64,000 nt of DNA. Origin: Aureimonas mangrovi. Its GTDB lineage: Bacteria > Pseudomonadota > Alphaproteobacteria > Rhizobiales > Rhizobiaceae. Below, piece by piece: positions 43,242 to 51,165 of this stretch (position 1 is the first letter of the stretch; every line of letters starts with the position of its first letter). Where the stretch lies: assembly GCF_014058705.1 (NCBI RefSeq), contig NZ_CP059692.1:3043001-3107000 (forward strand). The letters run 5' to 3'. Made by a program: the position numbers and the translations under genes. The notes beneath the pieces were generated by a model. That model ran no database searches. It was not told where the DNA came from and saw nothing but the letters and a program-made list of their open reading frames with translations.

Positions 43242-43694
43242 TCAGTTCCGGCGGACGCGGAAGTCTTCGTGGCAGGCGCGGCAGTTCTGCGAAACCTCGC
43301 CGAAGAGCGTGCGGAACTCCTCCAGCGTCTGCGGCGCGGCTTCAGCAGCCCCGGCGGTCGCGACTTCCATCGCCTCTGCGCGTTCGCGGAACTCGTCCGG
43401 CCTCTCGAAGATCGCAGGCGCTGCCTCGGTCTCGTCATCCGTCTCGGTGCCGGCCGGGAACAGATCGGCAAAGCCGGTGATGGCTTCGTTCATGGTCGTC
43501 AAGACCTCGGCTGCCGTCTGCGGATCGAACTCGGTGTCGCCGCGGATCATCTGGCCGCCGGTGCGAGAGGCGTCACCGATCACGTCCATGCGCTGCTTGC
43601 GTTCGGCGATCGGGTCGTGCGTCTCCTGCGCGAAAGATGCCCCGGCAACGCCTGCCAGAAGGCCGACGCAGACGATCAGCGTGGTGCGGTTCAT
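43242..43694 (-). CDS. cytochrome c' (class II)
   Basis: This 150-residue periplasmic class II cytochrome has a signal peptide (MNRTTLIVCVGLLAGVAGASFAQ), a four-helix body and the C-terminal haem motif C138-R-A-C141-H142. M36 in RKQRMDVIG is the likely axial methionine, which would place it nearer cytochrome c-556 than true five-coordinate c'. The ATG at 43694 is used because the signal peptide starts there. Function may be NO binding or electron donation to the dihaem partner. Confidence 0.88.
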   Translation of the reverse strand: MNRTTLIVCVGLLAGVAGASFAQETHDPIAERKQRMDVIGDASRTGGQMIRGDTEFDPQTAAEVLTTMNEAITGFADLFPAGTETDDETEAAPAIFERPDEFRERAEAMEVATAGAAEAAPQTLEEFRTLFGEVSQNCRACHEDFRVRRN

Positions 43695-43800
43695 GCGAGC
43701 GATTCCCCGAGCTGTCCCGAAGGCGAAGATGGCACGACGAGCCGCATTCAACATGCCGCCAGGATGGAATCGTTCTCAAGAAGGCGTGATGCCAAGGGAA

Positions 43801-43828
43801 AAGGCCCCGCTCGGGTGAACGGGGCCTT
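43801..43828 (-). terminator. terminator of sodB
   Basis: A perfect 9-bp stem (aaggccccg / cggggcctt, 10-base loop) is followed on the minus strand by TTCCC. It lies 27 bases after the sodB stop. The short U tract makes it moderate in strength. Confidence 0.75.
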
Positions 43829-43855
43829 GTCATTCCGGTAACTGCTGGGCTGCGA

Positions 43856-44458
43856 TCAGCCGCGCGCGGCCTCGTAGCGCTCGAGCACGTAATCCCAGTT
43901 GATCAGGCTGTCGACGAACGCCTCGAGATATTTCGGGCGGGCGTTGCGATAGTCGATGTAATAGGAGTGCTCCCAGACGTCGACGCCCAGGATCGGCGTC
44001 GCGCCCTGGACGAGCGGGTTCTCGCCGTTCGGCGTCTTCACGATCTGGAGCTTGCCGTCCTTGACGGCGACCCAGGCCCAGCCCGAGCCGAACTGGCTCT
44101 TGCCCGCCTCGATGAAGTCCGTGCGGAACTTGTCGTAGCCGCCCAGATCCGAATCGAAGGCGGTCTGCAGCGCGCCCGGCAGGCTCTTGCCGCCGCCGTT
44201 CGGCTTCATCCACTTCCAGAAGTGGATGTGGTTGTAGTGCTGGGCCACGTTGTTGAAGAGCGGCTGGTTCTGCCCGTGCGACTTCTTCACCACCTCTTCG
44301 ACGGAGGCTTCGGCCATGCCGGCTTCGGCGGCCAGCTTGTTGCCCATGTCGACATAGGCCTGATGGTGCTTGTCGTGATGGTACTCCAGCGTCTCCTTCG
44401 ACATGAAGGGCTGAAGGGCGTCGTAGGCGTAAGGGAGTTCGGGAAGGGTGAAGGCCAC
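43856..44458 (-). CDS. sodB: iron superoxide dismutase
   Basis: Cytoplasmic FeSOD, 200 residues. Metal ligands are H27, H77, D160 and H164 (in EYHHDKHH, YNHIHFW and DVWEHSYY). Q73 in the FNNVAQ stretch marks the iron rather than manganese type. The length and all active-site blocks are normal. It is monocistronic with a terminator 27 bases downstream. Confidence 0.95.
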   Translation of the reverse strand: MAFTLPELPYAYDALQPFMSKETLEYHHDKHHQAYVDMGNKLAAEAGMAEASVEEVVKKSHGQNQPLFNNVAQHYNHIHFWKWMKPNGGGKSLPGALQTAFDSDLGGYDKFRTDFIEAGKSQFGSGWAWVAVKDGKLQIVKTPNGENPLVQGATPILGVDVWEHSYYIDYRNARPKYLEAFVDSLINWDYVLERYEAARG

Positions 44459-44571
44459 GGGGCGTCTCCTTTTTCGTCTGCCTTGTGGCAGGGGCGACCG
44501 GCGGCCCTCCCCTGCACTGAACTTCGCGCGCGTTACCTAGGGCCGCAAAGGCCCCATGTCAGCACCAAGCG

Positions 44572-45447
44572 TCACGCATTCGTGCCGGCGCTCTCGCGCG
44601 CGAAGCGCCAGTAGAGCTCGCGTGCGCGCTCGGCCACCTTCCCGCTCGGCAGCGCACGTTCCTCGAAGCGGGTGACCGGGACGACCTTGGAGTGGTTGCC
44701 GGTCGAGAAGATTTCCTCCGCGGTCTCGAATTCCTCCACGCTCATCGACTTCTCCACCACCTCCATCCCGTCGGCGCGCAGGAGAGCGATGATGCGCTGG
44801 CGCGTGATACCGTTGAGGAACGTGCCGTTGGGGATCGGCGTGAAGACCGTGCCGTCGCGCACGGTAAAGACGTTAGACGTGCCGGTTTCGGCGACGTTGC
44901 CGACCGCATCGCGGATGAGCGCGTTGTCGAACCCGCGCGAACGCGCTTCCAGGATCGCACGGCCGCTGTTGGGATAGAGGCAGCCGGCCTTGGCGAGCGT
45001 CGGCGCCGATTCCGGCGTCGGACGGCGGAAGGGCGAGAGGCCGAGCGAGAAGCCGGCCGACGGGATCATCGGCGATTCGTAAAGCGACAGCGCGAAGCGC
45101 GTGGAGGCGGGGTCCGCCGGCACGCCCATGTAGCCGCCGTCCTCGGCCCAGTACATCGGCCGGATATAGACCGCCGTCTCGCCGTCGAAATTGGCGAGCC
45201 CTTCCATCGTCAACCGCACGATCTCCTCCGGCGCTACGGTCGGCTCGAGGCCGAGCGCGCGGGCCGAAGCGTTCACGCGCGCCGCATGGCGATCGAGATC
45301 GGGGGTGAGCCCCTCGAACCAACGCGCGCCATCGAAGACGGTTGAGCCCAGCCACATGGCATGGCTGCGAGGGCCGACGAGGCCGGGATTGCCCTCCAGC
45401 CAGCTCCCGTCAAAGAAGGTGAAAGTGCGCGAAACTTGCGTCGACAT
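44572..45447 (-). CDS. ilvE: branched-chain amino acid aminotransferase (class IV PLP)
   Basis: This 291-residue fold-type IV aminotransferase transfers amino groups between branched-chain amino acids and 2-oxoglutarate. The catalytic-lysine stretch (APTLAKAGCLYPNS), the ETGTSNVFTVRDG block and the NGITRQRIIALL block are present. The ATG at 45447 (MSTQVSRTFTFFDGSW) fits the family; eleven upstream codons are open. The divergent partner is the L,D-transpeptidase. A D-amino acid aminotransferase is the main alternative within this fold. Confidence 0.85.
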   Translation of the reverse strand: MSTQVSRTFTFFDGSWLEGNPGLVGPRSHAMWLGSTVFDGARWFEGLTPDLDRHAARVNASARALGLEPTVAPEEIVRLTMEGLANFDGETAVYIRPMYWAEDGGYMGVPADPASTRFALSLYESPMIPSAGFSLGLSPFRRPTPESAPTLAKAGCLYPNSGRAILEARSRGFDNALIRDAVGNVAETGTSNVFTVRDGTVFTPIPNGTFLNGITRQRIIALLRADGMEVVEKSMSVEEFETAEEIFSTGNHSKVVPVTRFEERALPSGKVAERARELYWRFARESAGTNA

Positions 45448-45581
45448 GCGGGCTCCCTCGGCTTCCAGCGCCTCGGGCACACAGCCCCGACGGCTCTCCC
45501 GTCCCCTTAGGCGCTTCTGAACGCCTTGTCAGCCGCAGGCGTGGGCGGCTCATGCCGCGGACGTGATCGTGACCGCAGGAA

Positions 45582-45596
45582 CGAATGCGGCATTCG
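45582..45596. repeat. perfect palindrome in the ilvE/L,D-transpeptidase gap
   Basis: CGAATG (45582-45587), CGG, CATTCG (45591-45596) form a perfect 6+3+6 dyad. It lies in the 247-base divergent gap, about 100 bases upstream of the L,D-transpeptidase start. No factor is known to the author for this word. Confidence 0.35.
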
Positions 45597-45694
45597 CGTG
45601 TTCGGATCTCAATCGTAAGTCAACCTGCGCAGCGTAAGAGAACAAGTCCGATCAACGGGCGAACGCGCGCCTCAGGAAATCTCGGTGGCTGGAC

Positions 45695-46405
45695 ATGACC
45701 TCATCCCTGACAGGCGGGCTAACCCGCCGACATCTACTCATGGGCCTCGGCCTCGGTTCAGCTGCAGCGCTGACGGGCTGCGTTTCAGGGGCCGGTCCGC
45801 TGGCCGTCGCCAATTACGCGCCGATCTCGAGCGGCCCGCGCGTTTCGCCCGAATATCTGGCAGCCTACGGCCCGATCTCTGACGGCGGCTACAACATCCC
45901 CGGCATCGACTTCACCAAGGTCGATCTGCGGTATCTGCGCCGCGAGGTCGACTATTTCGGTGGCGAGGCACCCGGCACGATCATCATCGATACGCCGACG
46001 CGCTTCGCCTATCTCGTGCAGCCGGGCAACCGCGCCATGCGCTACGGCGTCGGTATCGGTCGGGAGGGTTTTGCCTGGGACGGCCGCGCTCGCGTTCAGT
46101 GGAAGCGCGCCTGGCCGACCTGGACGCCGCCGAAGGAAATGATCGCGCGCCAGCCGGAGCTCATCGAGTTCGCCGACGGCCAGGCTCCCGGCCTCAACAA
46201 TCCGCTCGGCGCGCGCGCCCTGTATCTGTTTCAGAACGGCGAGGACACGCTGTACCGCCTGCACGGCACGCCCGAATACTGGACGATCGGCCGCGCTGTC
46301 TCCTCGGGCTGCGTGCGCTTCATGAACCACGACATCATCGATCTGTATGATCGCGCGCAGAACGGTGCGACGGTGATCGTCAATCAAGGCGCGACGACGG
46401 CCTGA
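45695..46405 (+). CDS. L,D-transpeptidase (YkuD family), putative lipoprotein
   Basis: L,D-transpeptidases form 3-3 peptidoglycan cross-links or attach proteins to the cell wall. The 236-residue protein has R11-R12 and a hydrophobic signal ending in a lipobox-like LTGC (C29), so it may be Tat-exported, lipidated, or both. The catalytic signature is H190 followed by S204-G-C206-V-R208 (about 16 residues apart). In alphaproteobacteria such enzymes can also link outer-membrane barrels to peptidoglycan, and two Omp25-like porins are encoded 8 kb away. Confidence 0.92.
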   Translation: MTSSLTGGLTRRHLLMGLGLGSAAALTGCVSGAGPLAVANYAPISSGPRVSPEYLAAYGPISDGGYNIPGIDFTKVDLRYLRREVDYFGGEAPGTIIIDTPTRFAYLVQPGNRAMRYGVGIGREGFAWDGRARVQWKRAWPTWTPPKEMIARQPELIEFADGQAPGLNNPLGARALYLFQNGEDTLYRLHGTPEYWTIGRAVSSGCVRFMNHDIIDLYDRAQNGATVIVNQGATTA

Positions 46406-46427
46406 TCTGCGTCGGACAATCGCTGAG

Positions 46428-46460
46428 AAAGGGGGAGTGCCAGCCGGCGCTCCCCCTTTT
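46428..46460 (+). terminator. terminator of the L,D-transpeptidase gene
   Basis: A 10-bp stem (aaagggggag / ctcccccttt, 12-base loop) ends with a fourth T then CTC. It is centred 39 bases past the stop. The A-rich 5' side would make it work on the opposite strand as well, for the convergent TM2 gene at 46478. Confidence 0.8.
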
Positions 46461-46477
46461 CTCATGCGTTCAGCAGT

Positions 46478-46744
46478 TCAGACGCGGTCGAGGCGCTCCC
46501 CGGTGATGACTTCGGCCTGACGGCGACGCTCTCCGTCCATCACGTCCAGCCGGCGCTCCAGATTCTCCTGCCGGATCATCGAGGGCAGCAGGAACAGATC
46601 GATCAACTGACCGATGCCGAGAAGGCCGAAAGTGAAGATCCACAGGATTCCGGTCCAGAAGCGGCCGAGATAAATCCGGTGCAGACCGCAGATGCCGAGA
46701 AGGCAGCACAGCCAGAGAACGAAGGCGGTGGGGCCCGATTTCAT
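46478..46744 (-). CDS. TM2-domain membrane protein
   Basis: This 88-residue protein consists of a TM2 domain: WLCCLLGICGLHRIYLGRFW, then the second helix LWIFTFGLLGIGQLIDLFLL. A charged tail of about 30 residues follows (ENLERRLDVMDGERRRQ). Function is unknown. It follows the HerA-like ATPase gene by 73 bases in the same direction. Confidence 0.85.
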   Translation of the reverse strand: MKSGPTAFVLWLCCLLGICGLHRIYLGRFWTGILWIFTFGLLGIGQLIDLFLLPSMIRQENLERRLDVMDGERRRQAEVITGERLDRV

Positions 46745-46817
46745 CGCGAGGTCTCCCGATAGGCCGCAAGAGGGCGTTCACCCTCATATAGGGAAGAAGA
46801 ACGCCTCCCGAAATCCG

Positions 46818-48464
46818 TCAGCGTCCGCGCTTGAAGCCGCCGAGGAGGCCACGAAGGATCTCGCGCGTGACCGTGGAGGCGACCGTGCGGCCGACCTGCT
46901 TCATCACTGTCTCGCCGATGCCTTGCCGCTGGTAACCCGAACGCGCGGCGCCCGTCGTCGTGCGCCGCCGCGGCGTCGGCTCGTCCGGAAAATCGGGGAT
47001 CGGCAGGCGGAGATCGTCATCGGCGGCATCTGCACGCCCCCGTCCCTCTTCGGCGCGACGGGCAGCCGCATCGGCCCGGCGCTCGGCCTCCCTTGAACGC
47101 CTTTCGTCGCGCTCGCGCTCCTCGGCCTTGCGGGTTTCCTCCTCGCGGGCGAGTTCGGCCTCCGCGCGGCCGGTGAGAAGCTCGTAAGCCGATTCACGGT
47201 CGACCGCCGTGTCGTAGCGCCCGCGCATCGGGCTCGCGGCCATGAGTTCGGCGCGCTCGGCGTCGGTGACGGGCCCGACGCGAGCCGCGGGCGGGCGGAT
47301 GAGCGTGCGATGGACGACGCCCGGCACGCCGCCATCGCCGAGCGTGGAGACCAGCGCCTCGCCGACGCCGAGTTCGGTGATCGCGGTTCCGGTGTCAAAA
47401 GCCGGATTCGGACGGAACGTCTCTGCGGCGATCTTCACCGCCTTCGCCTCGCGCGGCGTGTAGGCGCGCAGCGCGTGCTGGACACGATTGCCGAGCTGGG
47501 CGAGCACCGTGTCGGGCAGGTCCGCCGGGTTCTGGGTGACGAAGTAGACGCCGACGCCCTTGGAGCGGATCAGCCGGACGACCTGCTCGACCCGTTCCAC
47601 CAGCGCGCGAGGCGCGTCGTTGAAAAGAAGATGCGCCTCGTCGAAGAAGAAGACGAGCTTCGGCTTTTCGGCGTCGCCCACCTCGGGAAGCTCCTCGAAG
47701 AGCTCGGAGAGGAGCCAGAGAAGGAAGGTCGCGTAGAGGCGCGGATTGCCCATCAAACGGTCGGCGGCCAGCACGTTGACGGTGCCGCGTCCGTCGCGGT
47801 CAACATGCATGAGGTCTGCGATGGAGAGCGCAGGCTCTCCGAAGAAGTTCGCCGCACCCTGGTTCTCAAGGATCAGAAGCTGACGCTGGATCGCGCCGAC
47901 CGAGGCCTTCGCCACGTTGCCGTAGCGCGTGGAGACCGTGTCTGCGTTCTCACCGAGATGGGCCAGCATCGCCTGAAGATCCTTCAGGTCTAGGAGCAGG
48001 AGCCCCTCGTCGTCGGCGATGCGGAAGGCGATGTTGAGGATCCCCTCCTGCGCCTCGGTCAGCCCCATCAGCCGCGAGAGGAGCAGCGGCCCCATCTCGG
48101 ACACCGTGGCGCGCACCGGATGGCCCTTCTCCCCGTAAAGGTCCCAGAAAACCGCCGGATAGAAGTCGTTGTAGTAGGGATCGAGGCCGATCGCCTCGGC
48201 CCGCTTGACGAGAAAGTCCTTGGCCTCGCCACGCTCGGAGATGCCGGACAGGTCGCCCTTCACGTCGGCGCAGAAGACCGGAACGCCCGCTTCCGAGAAG
48301 CCTTCGGCGAGCACCTGCAGGGTCACGGTCTTGCCGGTGCCTGTCGCGCCGGCGACGAGCCCGTGGCGGTTGGCGTAGCGCAGCTCGAGATAGGCAGGCT
48401 CGCCAGGGCTTCCCGTCTCCCCGCGCGCAGCCGATCCCAGATAGATGCGTCCCTCTTCGAGCAT
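46818..48464 (-). CDS. HerA-C-like / YjgR-type AAA ATPase
   Basis: This 548-residue P-loop ATPase of the HerA/FtsK superfamily (DUF853, YjgR type) has Walker A GATGTGKT (39-46) and Walker B VFFFDEAHLLF (about 268-278). A late arginine-finger-like region precedes a long acidic/arginine-rich coiled segment (about 425-500), and a basic tail follows. It is not a bipolar HerA DNA helicase with a NurA partner, since no nuclease gene lies near. Its role is unknown; DNA pumping or DNA-end processing is assumed from the fold. Confidence 0.85.
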   Translation of the reverse strand: MLEEGRIYLGSAARGETGSPGEPAYLELRYANRHGLVAGATGTGKTVTLQVLAEGFSEAGVPVFCADVKGDLSGISERGEAKDFLVKRAEAIGLDPYYNDFYPAVFWDLYGEKGHPVRATVSEMGPLLLSRLMGLTEAQEGILNIAFRIADDEGLLLLDLKDLQAMLAHLGENADTVSTRYGNVAKASVGAIQRQLLILENQGAANFFGEPALSIADLMHVDRDGRGTVNVLAADRLMGNPRLYATFLLWLLSELFEELPEVGDAEKPKLVFFFDEAHLLFNDAPRALVERVEQVVRLIRSKGVGVYFVTQNPADLPDTVLAQLGNRVQHALRAYTPREAKAVKIAAETFRPNPAFDTGTAITELGVGEALVSTLGDGGVPGVVHRTLIRPPAARVGPVTDAERAELMAASPMRGRYDTAVDRESAYELLTGRAEAELAREEETRKAEERERDERRSREAERRADAAARRAEEGRGRADAADDDLRLPIPDFPDEPTPRRRTTTGAARSGYQRQGIGETVMKQVGRTVASTVTREILRGLLGGFKRGR

Positions 48465-48633
48465 TCGGCATTCCCCCGGATATCACCGCCGCAACTGTAG
48501 GATAACGCGGCGTCGACAGAAACGGATTTTCCATCGTCGTACCGTTCTTGGTCGTTGCCAGCCTTCGTGCGGTTTGCCATGTTCGCGCCTCGCGGCCTCG
48601 CCTTCCGGCGGCCTAAAAGGATTCGTCACGTCC

Positions 48634-48981
48634 ATGCCCGAAATCTTCACCCGCATCGCCGACGCCGCCGACATCTCGCAGGAGACGGCCCGCCAGGCGG
48701 TGAGCCATATCCTCGCCTTCATGCAGACGGAAAGCGACGACCCGGCGGTGGGCAAGATGATCGCCGACACGCCCGGCGCGGCCGAGGCTCTTGCCGCCAG
48801 CGATGCGGACGGCAGCGGCGGCATCATGGCGCTCGGCGCCAAGCTGATGGGTCTCGGCCTCGACATGGGACAGATCCGCGCGGTCGCCGAGGAGCTCGTG
48901 ACAGCCGCCAAGGCCAGCGCCGGCGAGGAAACGGTGGATCAGGCGATCGCCTCGGTGCCAGCCCTCGCCCAGTTCGTCTGA
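48634..48981 (+). CDS. small helical hypothetical protein
   Basis: This 115-residue protein is not recognised. It is acidic and almost wholly helical, with a repeated Ala/Met/Gly-rich core (GGIMALGAKLMGLGLDMGQI) and the N-terminal IFTRIADAADISQETARQAVSHILAFMQ. It has no signal or membrane helix. An AAAGGA box precedes the ATG at 48634 by about 12 bases, a weak site. The longer frame from 48445 extends into the divergent promoter and is not supported. Confidence 0.65.
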   Translation: MPEIFTRIADAADISQETARQAVSHILAFMQTESDDPAVGKMIADTPGAAEALAASDADGSGGIMALGAKLMGLGLDMGQIRAVAEELVTAAKASAGEETVDQAIASVPALAQFV

Positions 48982-49020
48982 ACTGCCGGCAAGTCCTCGC
49001 CCACCGAATGCCCCTGCGCC

Positions 49021-49040
49021 TTGCTGTCCTATTGCAGCAA
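49021..49040. repeat. inverted repeat after the small hypothetical gene
   Basis: TTGCTG (49021-49026) and CAGCAA (49035-49040) form a 6-bp dyad with an 8-base spacer, 40 bases after the upstream stop. It lacks a T tract and so is a weak terminator at most. It lies 24 bases upstream of the CtrA-type site. Confidence 0.35.
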
Positions 49041-49063
49041 CTGCGAAAAATGCAAAGTGTCTC

Positions 49064-49078
49064 TTAAAGGTCGCTTAC
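49064..49078. promoter_or_regulatory. near-consensus CtrA-type site upstream of the second GGDEF/EAL gene (7/8)
   Basis: TTAA (49064-49067), seven bases, TTAC (49075-49078): one mismatch to TTAA-N7-TTAA. It lies 47 bases before the GTG start at 49126, almost the same spacing as the exact site before fliL (48 bases). A further lone TTAA follows at 49089-49092. Confidence 0.5.
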
Positions 49079-49125
49079 GACTCCGCGTTTAAGCTGCCCT
49101 GGTCTCGACTTCGGGACGGACACTG

Positions 49126-51084
49126 GTGCGTAGGATGAGCCTGGACCCGCTATCGACGCTTTTGCCCAGGCCCCGCCATCGGCGGGTGCACGTGACCGAG
49201 TCGCTCTACGGCGACCGCAAGAGCTTCGTCGTCGGTGGCCTGGCCGTGTTCTCCGCGGCCTGCGTCACGGCCTGGCGCACCGGCGTGCCGCTCGTCTGGG
49301 TCATCGCGGCCGCGATCGGCACGATGACGCTGATCCGGCTCGTGGCCTTCGAGCTTTTCCTCGCGAATGAAACCCATGCGGACCGCCACCCCGCCTTCTG
49401 GCGCCGGCTCTACTCGATCCTCGGCGTTGCCCACCTCCTCATCATCGGCTCGTGGTCGACGGCGATCTACTGGCTGGCCGGCGACCACTTTTCCGAACTT
49501 TTGTCGATCACGGCGACGCTTGCTTACCTGATCGGCACGCAGGGGCGGAACTTCGCGTCGATCGCGCTGGTGCGCGCCCAGCTCCTCGCCGGCCTGATCC
49601 CGATGATCCTCGCCTTCTACGCGCGTTCGCCAGGCTGGTCGATCAGCTTCAGCATCTTCGTCGTCGCCTTCTACTTCTCGGTGATGCAGACGACGCGGCG
49701 CATCCGCACGATGTTCCGCCAGGCCATCGAAACCGCCGAGGAGAACTGGCGGCTCGCCCACACGGACCCGCTGACGGGAACGGCCAATCGCATCTCGATG
49801 CAGGAGGCGATGGGGCGCGCGGTGGAAGAACGGCAGTCCTTCACACTGCACTATATCGATCTCGACCGCTTCAAGCGCGTGAACGACACGCTCGGCCACA
49901 TCGCGGGAGACCAACTCCTGCGCCAGACGGCGAACCGTCTGCAGAAGATCATCGGCTCGGGCGGGCTCGTCTCGCGCGTTGCGGGCGACGAGTTCATCGT
50001 CTTCCAGCTTGCCGACCTCGACATGCGCACCCCCGCCGACTGCGCGGCCGAAATCATCGACGCCCTGAACCGGCCGGTCGTCATCAACGGCGCGACCATG
50101 CCGAACAGCGCCAGTCTCGGCTATGCGCGCTACCCGCAGGACGCGGCCACGATCGACGCCGTCTCGCACTGTGCGGACATGGCGCTCTACGAGGCTAAGT
50201 CGAAAGGGGGAGGCCATGCGATCGCCTACCAGCTCGGCACGCCGGACCGCGCGGCCGACCGGCTGCAGCTCGAGAACGACCTGCGTCGCGCACTGCGCGA
50301 GAATGCGCTGGAGCTCTACTTCCAGCCGATCGTCCACAACGGCTCGTTCAAGATCTCCGGCTGCGAGGCGCTGGTGCGCTGGCACCACCCCACACGCGGC
50401 GCGATCCCCCCGGCCGAGTTCCTGCCCGTCGCCGAGGATGCCGGCCTGATGGGCAAACTCACCGACCAGACTTTCCGCGCGGGCTGCCGCGCTGCGATGC
50501 GCTGGCCGGACCATGTGGGCGTCTCGATCAACCTCTCGCCCAGCCAGCTCACCCGCGTCGATCTCCTGTCGATGATCTGCCAGGCGCTGTCCGAGGCTGG
50601 CTTGCCACCCGAGCGGCTGGAGGTGGAGATCACCGAAAACCTCTTCATCGAGGATCGCGAGGATTTGCGCGAAGCGCTGGAGGGCATTCGAGGCCTCGGC
50701 GTCCGCCTTTCGCTCGACGATTTCGGCACGGGCTATTCCAACCTCGTGCAGATCGCCCTCCTGCCGATCAACAAGATCAAGCTCGACAAGAGCTTCCTGA
50801 AGAACATCTCGACCGACGAGCGCAAGGCGGCCGTCCTGCGCGGCGCCGTTCGCTTCATCGCCCCACTCGGGCTCGACGTCGTCCTGGAAGGTGTCGAAAC
50901 GCCGGAACAGGTGGACTTCGCCGCCTCGCTGGAGGGGCTGACCCACCTTCAGGGCTATGCCTTCGGCGCGCCGATGCCGGACCATATCGTCGAGGGATTC
51001 CTCGCCTCGTACAAAGCGCGCCCCGTACTGCCCGCAGTCGCAGAGGCGCCGGTCGACAACACCTCGTTAAGGATAAATTTCTAA
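49126..51084 (+). CDS. integral membrane GGDEF-EAL c-di-GMP enzyme
   Basis: This 652-residue protein has an N-terminal membrane domain of about five helices (33-190). It is followed by a GGDEF domain (about 207-370, active-site variant A286-G-D-E-F290) and an EAL domain (about 385-640). The EAL domain has E414-A-L, N469, the E-I-T-E-N stretch, D531-D532-F-G, a K in KIKLDKSF and E-G-V-E-T, so it should be an active phosphodiesterase. AGDEF is known to be tolerated, so the protein could be bifunctional. The GTG at 49126 is preferred because GGGACGG lies 6 bases upstream; the ATG at 49135 is the alternative. Confidence 0.9.
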   Translation: MRRMSLDPLSTLLPRPRHRRVHVTESLYGDRKSFVVGGLAVFSAACVTAWRTGVPLVWVIAAAIGTMTLIRLVAFELFLANETHADRHPAFWRRLYSILGVAHLLIIGSWSTAIYWLAGDHFSELLSITATLAYLIGTQGRNFASIALVRAQLLAGLIPMILAFYARSPGWSISFSIFVVAFYFSVMQTTRRIRTMFRQAIETAEENWRLAHTDPLTGTANRISMQEAMGRAVEERQSFTLHYIDLDRFKRVNDTLGHIAGDQLLRQTANRLQKIIGSGGLVSRVAGDEFIVFQLADLDMRTPADCAAEIIDALNRPVVINGATMPNSASLGYARYPQDAATIDAVSHCADMALYEAKSKGGGHAIAYQLGTPDRAADRLQLENDLRRALRENALELYFQPIVHNGSFKISGCEALVRWHHPTRGAIPPAEFLPVAEDAGLMGKLTDQTFRAGCRAAMRWPDHVGVSINLSPSQLTRVDLLSMICQALSEAGLPPERLEVEITENLFIEDREDLREALEGIRGLGVRLSLDDFGTGYSNLVQIALLPINKIKLDKSFLKNISTDERKAAVLRGAVRFIAPLGLDVVLEGVETPEQVDFAASLEGLTHLQGYAFGAPMPDHIVEGFLASYKARPVLPAVAEAPVDNTSLRINF

Positions 51085-51099
51085 TTTGATTAAAATTAG
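51081..51099. repeat. AT-rich inverted repeat upstream of the FeeM-like gene
   Basis: CTAATTT (51081-51087) and AAATTAG (51093-51099) flank a 5-base spacer in a strongly AT-rich patch that overlaps the stop codon of the GGDEF/EAL gene. It could be an operator or promoter element for the FeeM-like gene 66 bases further on. The lack of a GC-rich stem argues against an intrinsic terminator. Confidence 0.45.
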
Positions 51100-51165
51100 C
51101 AGGGAATAACCTTTTTCGCACTGCAGCGGCCATAGGGTCCTTCCGTAAGGATAGGAGACGGACCG

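Noticed and set aside
46818-48464. Antiviral HerA-type defence system
   Set aside because: No nuclease, SIR2, DUF4297 or other defence partner is adjacent, and neighbouring genes are housekeeping.
49150-50985. 611-codon minus-strand frame opposite the GGDEF-EAL gene
   Set aside because: Shadow of a well-supported gene, without domain motifs.
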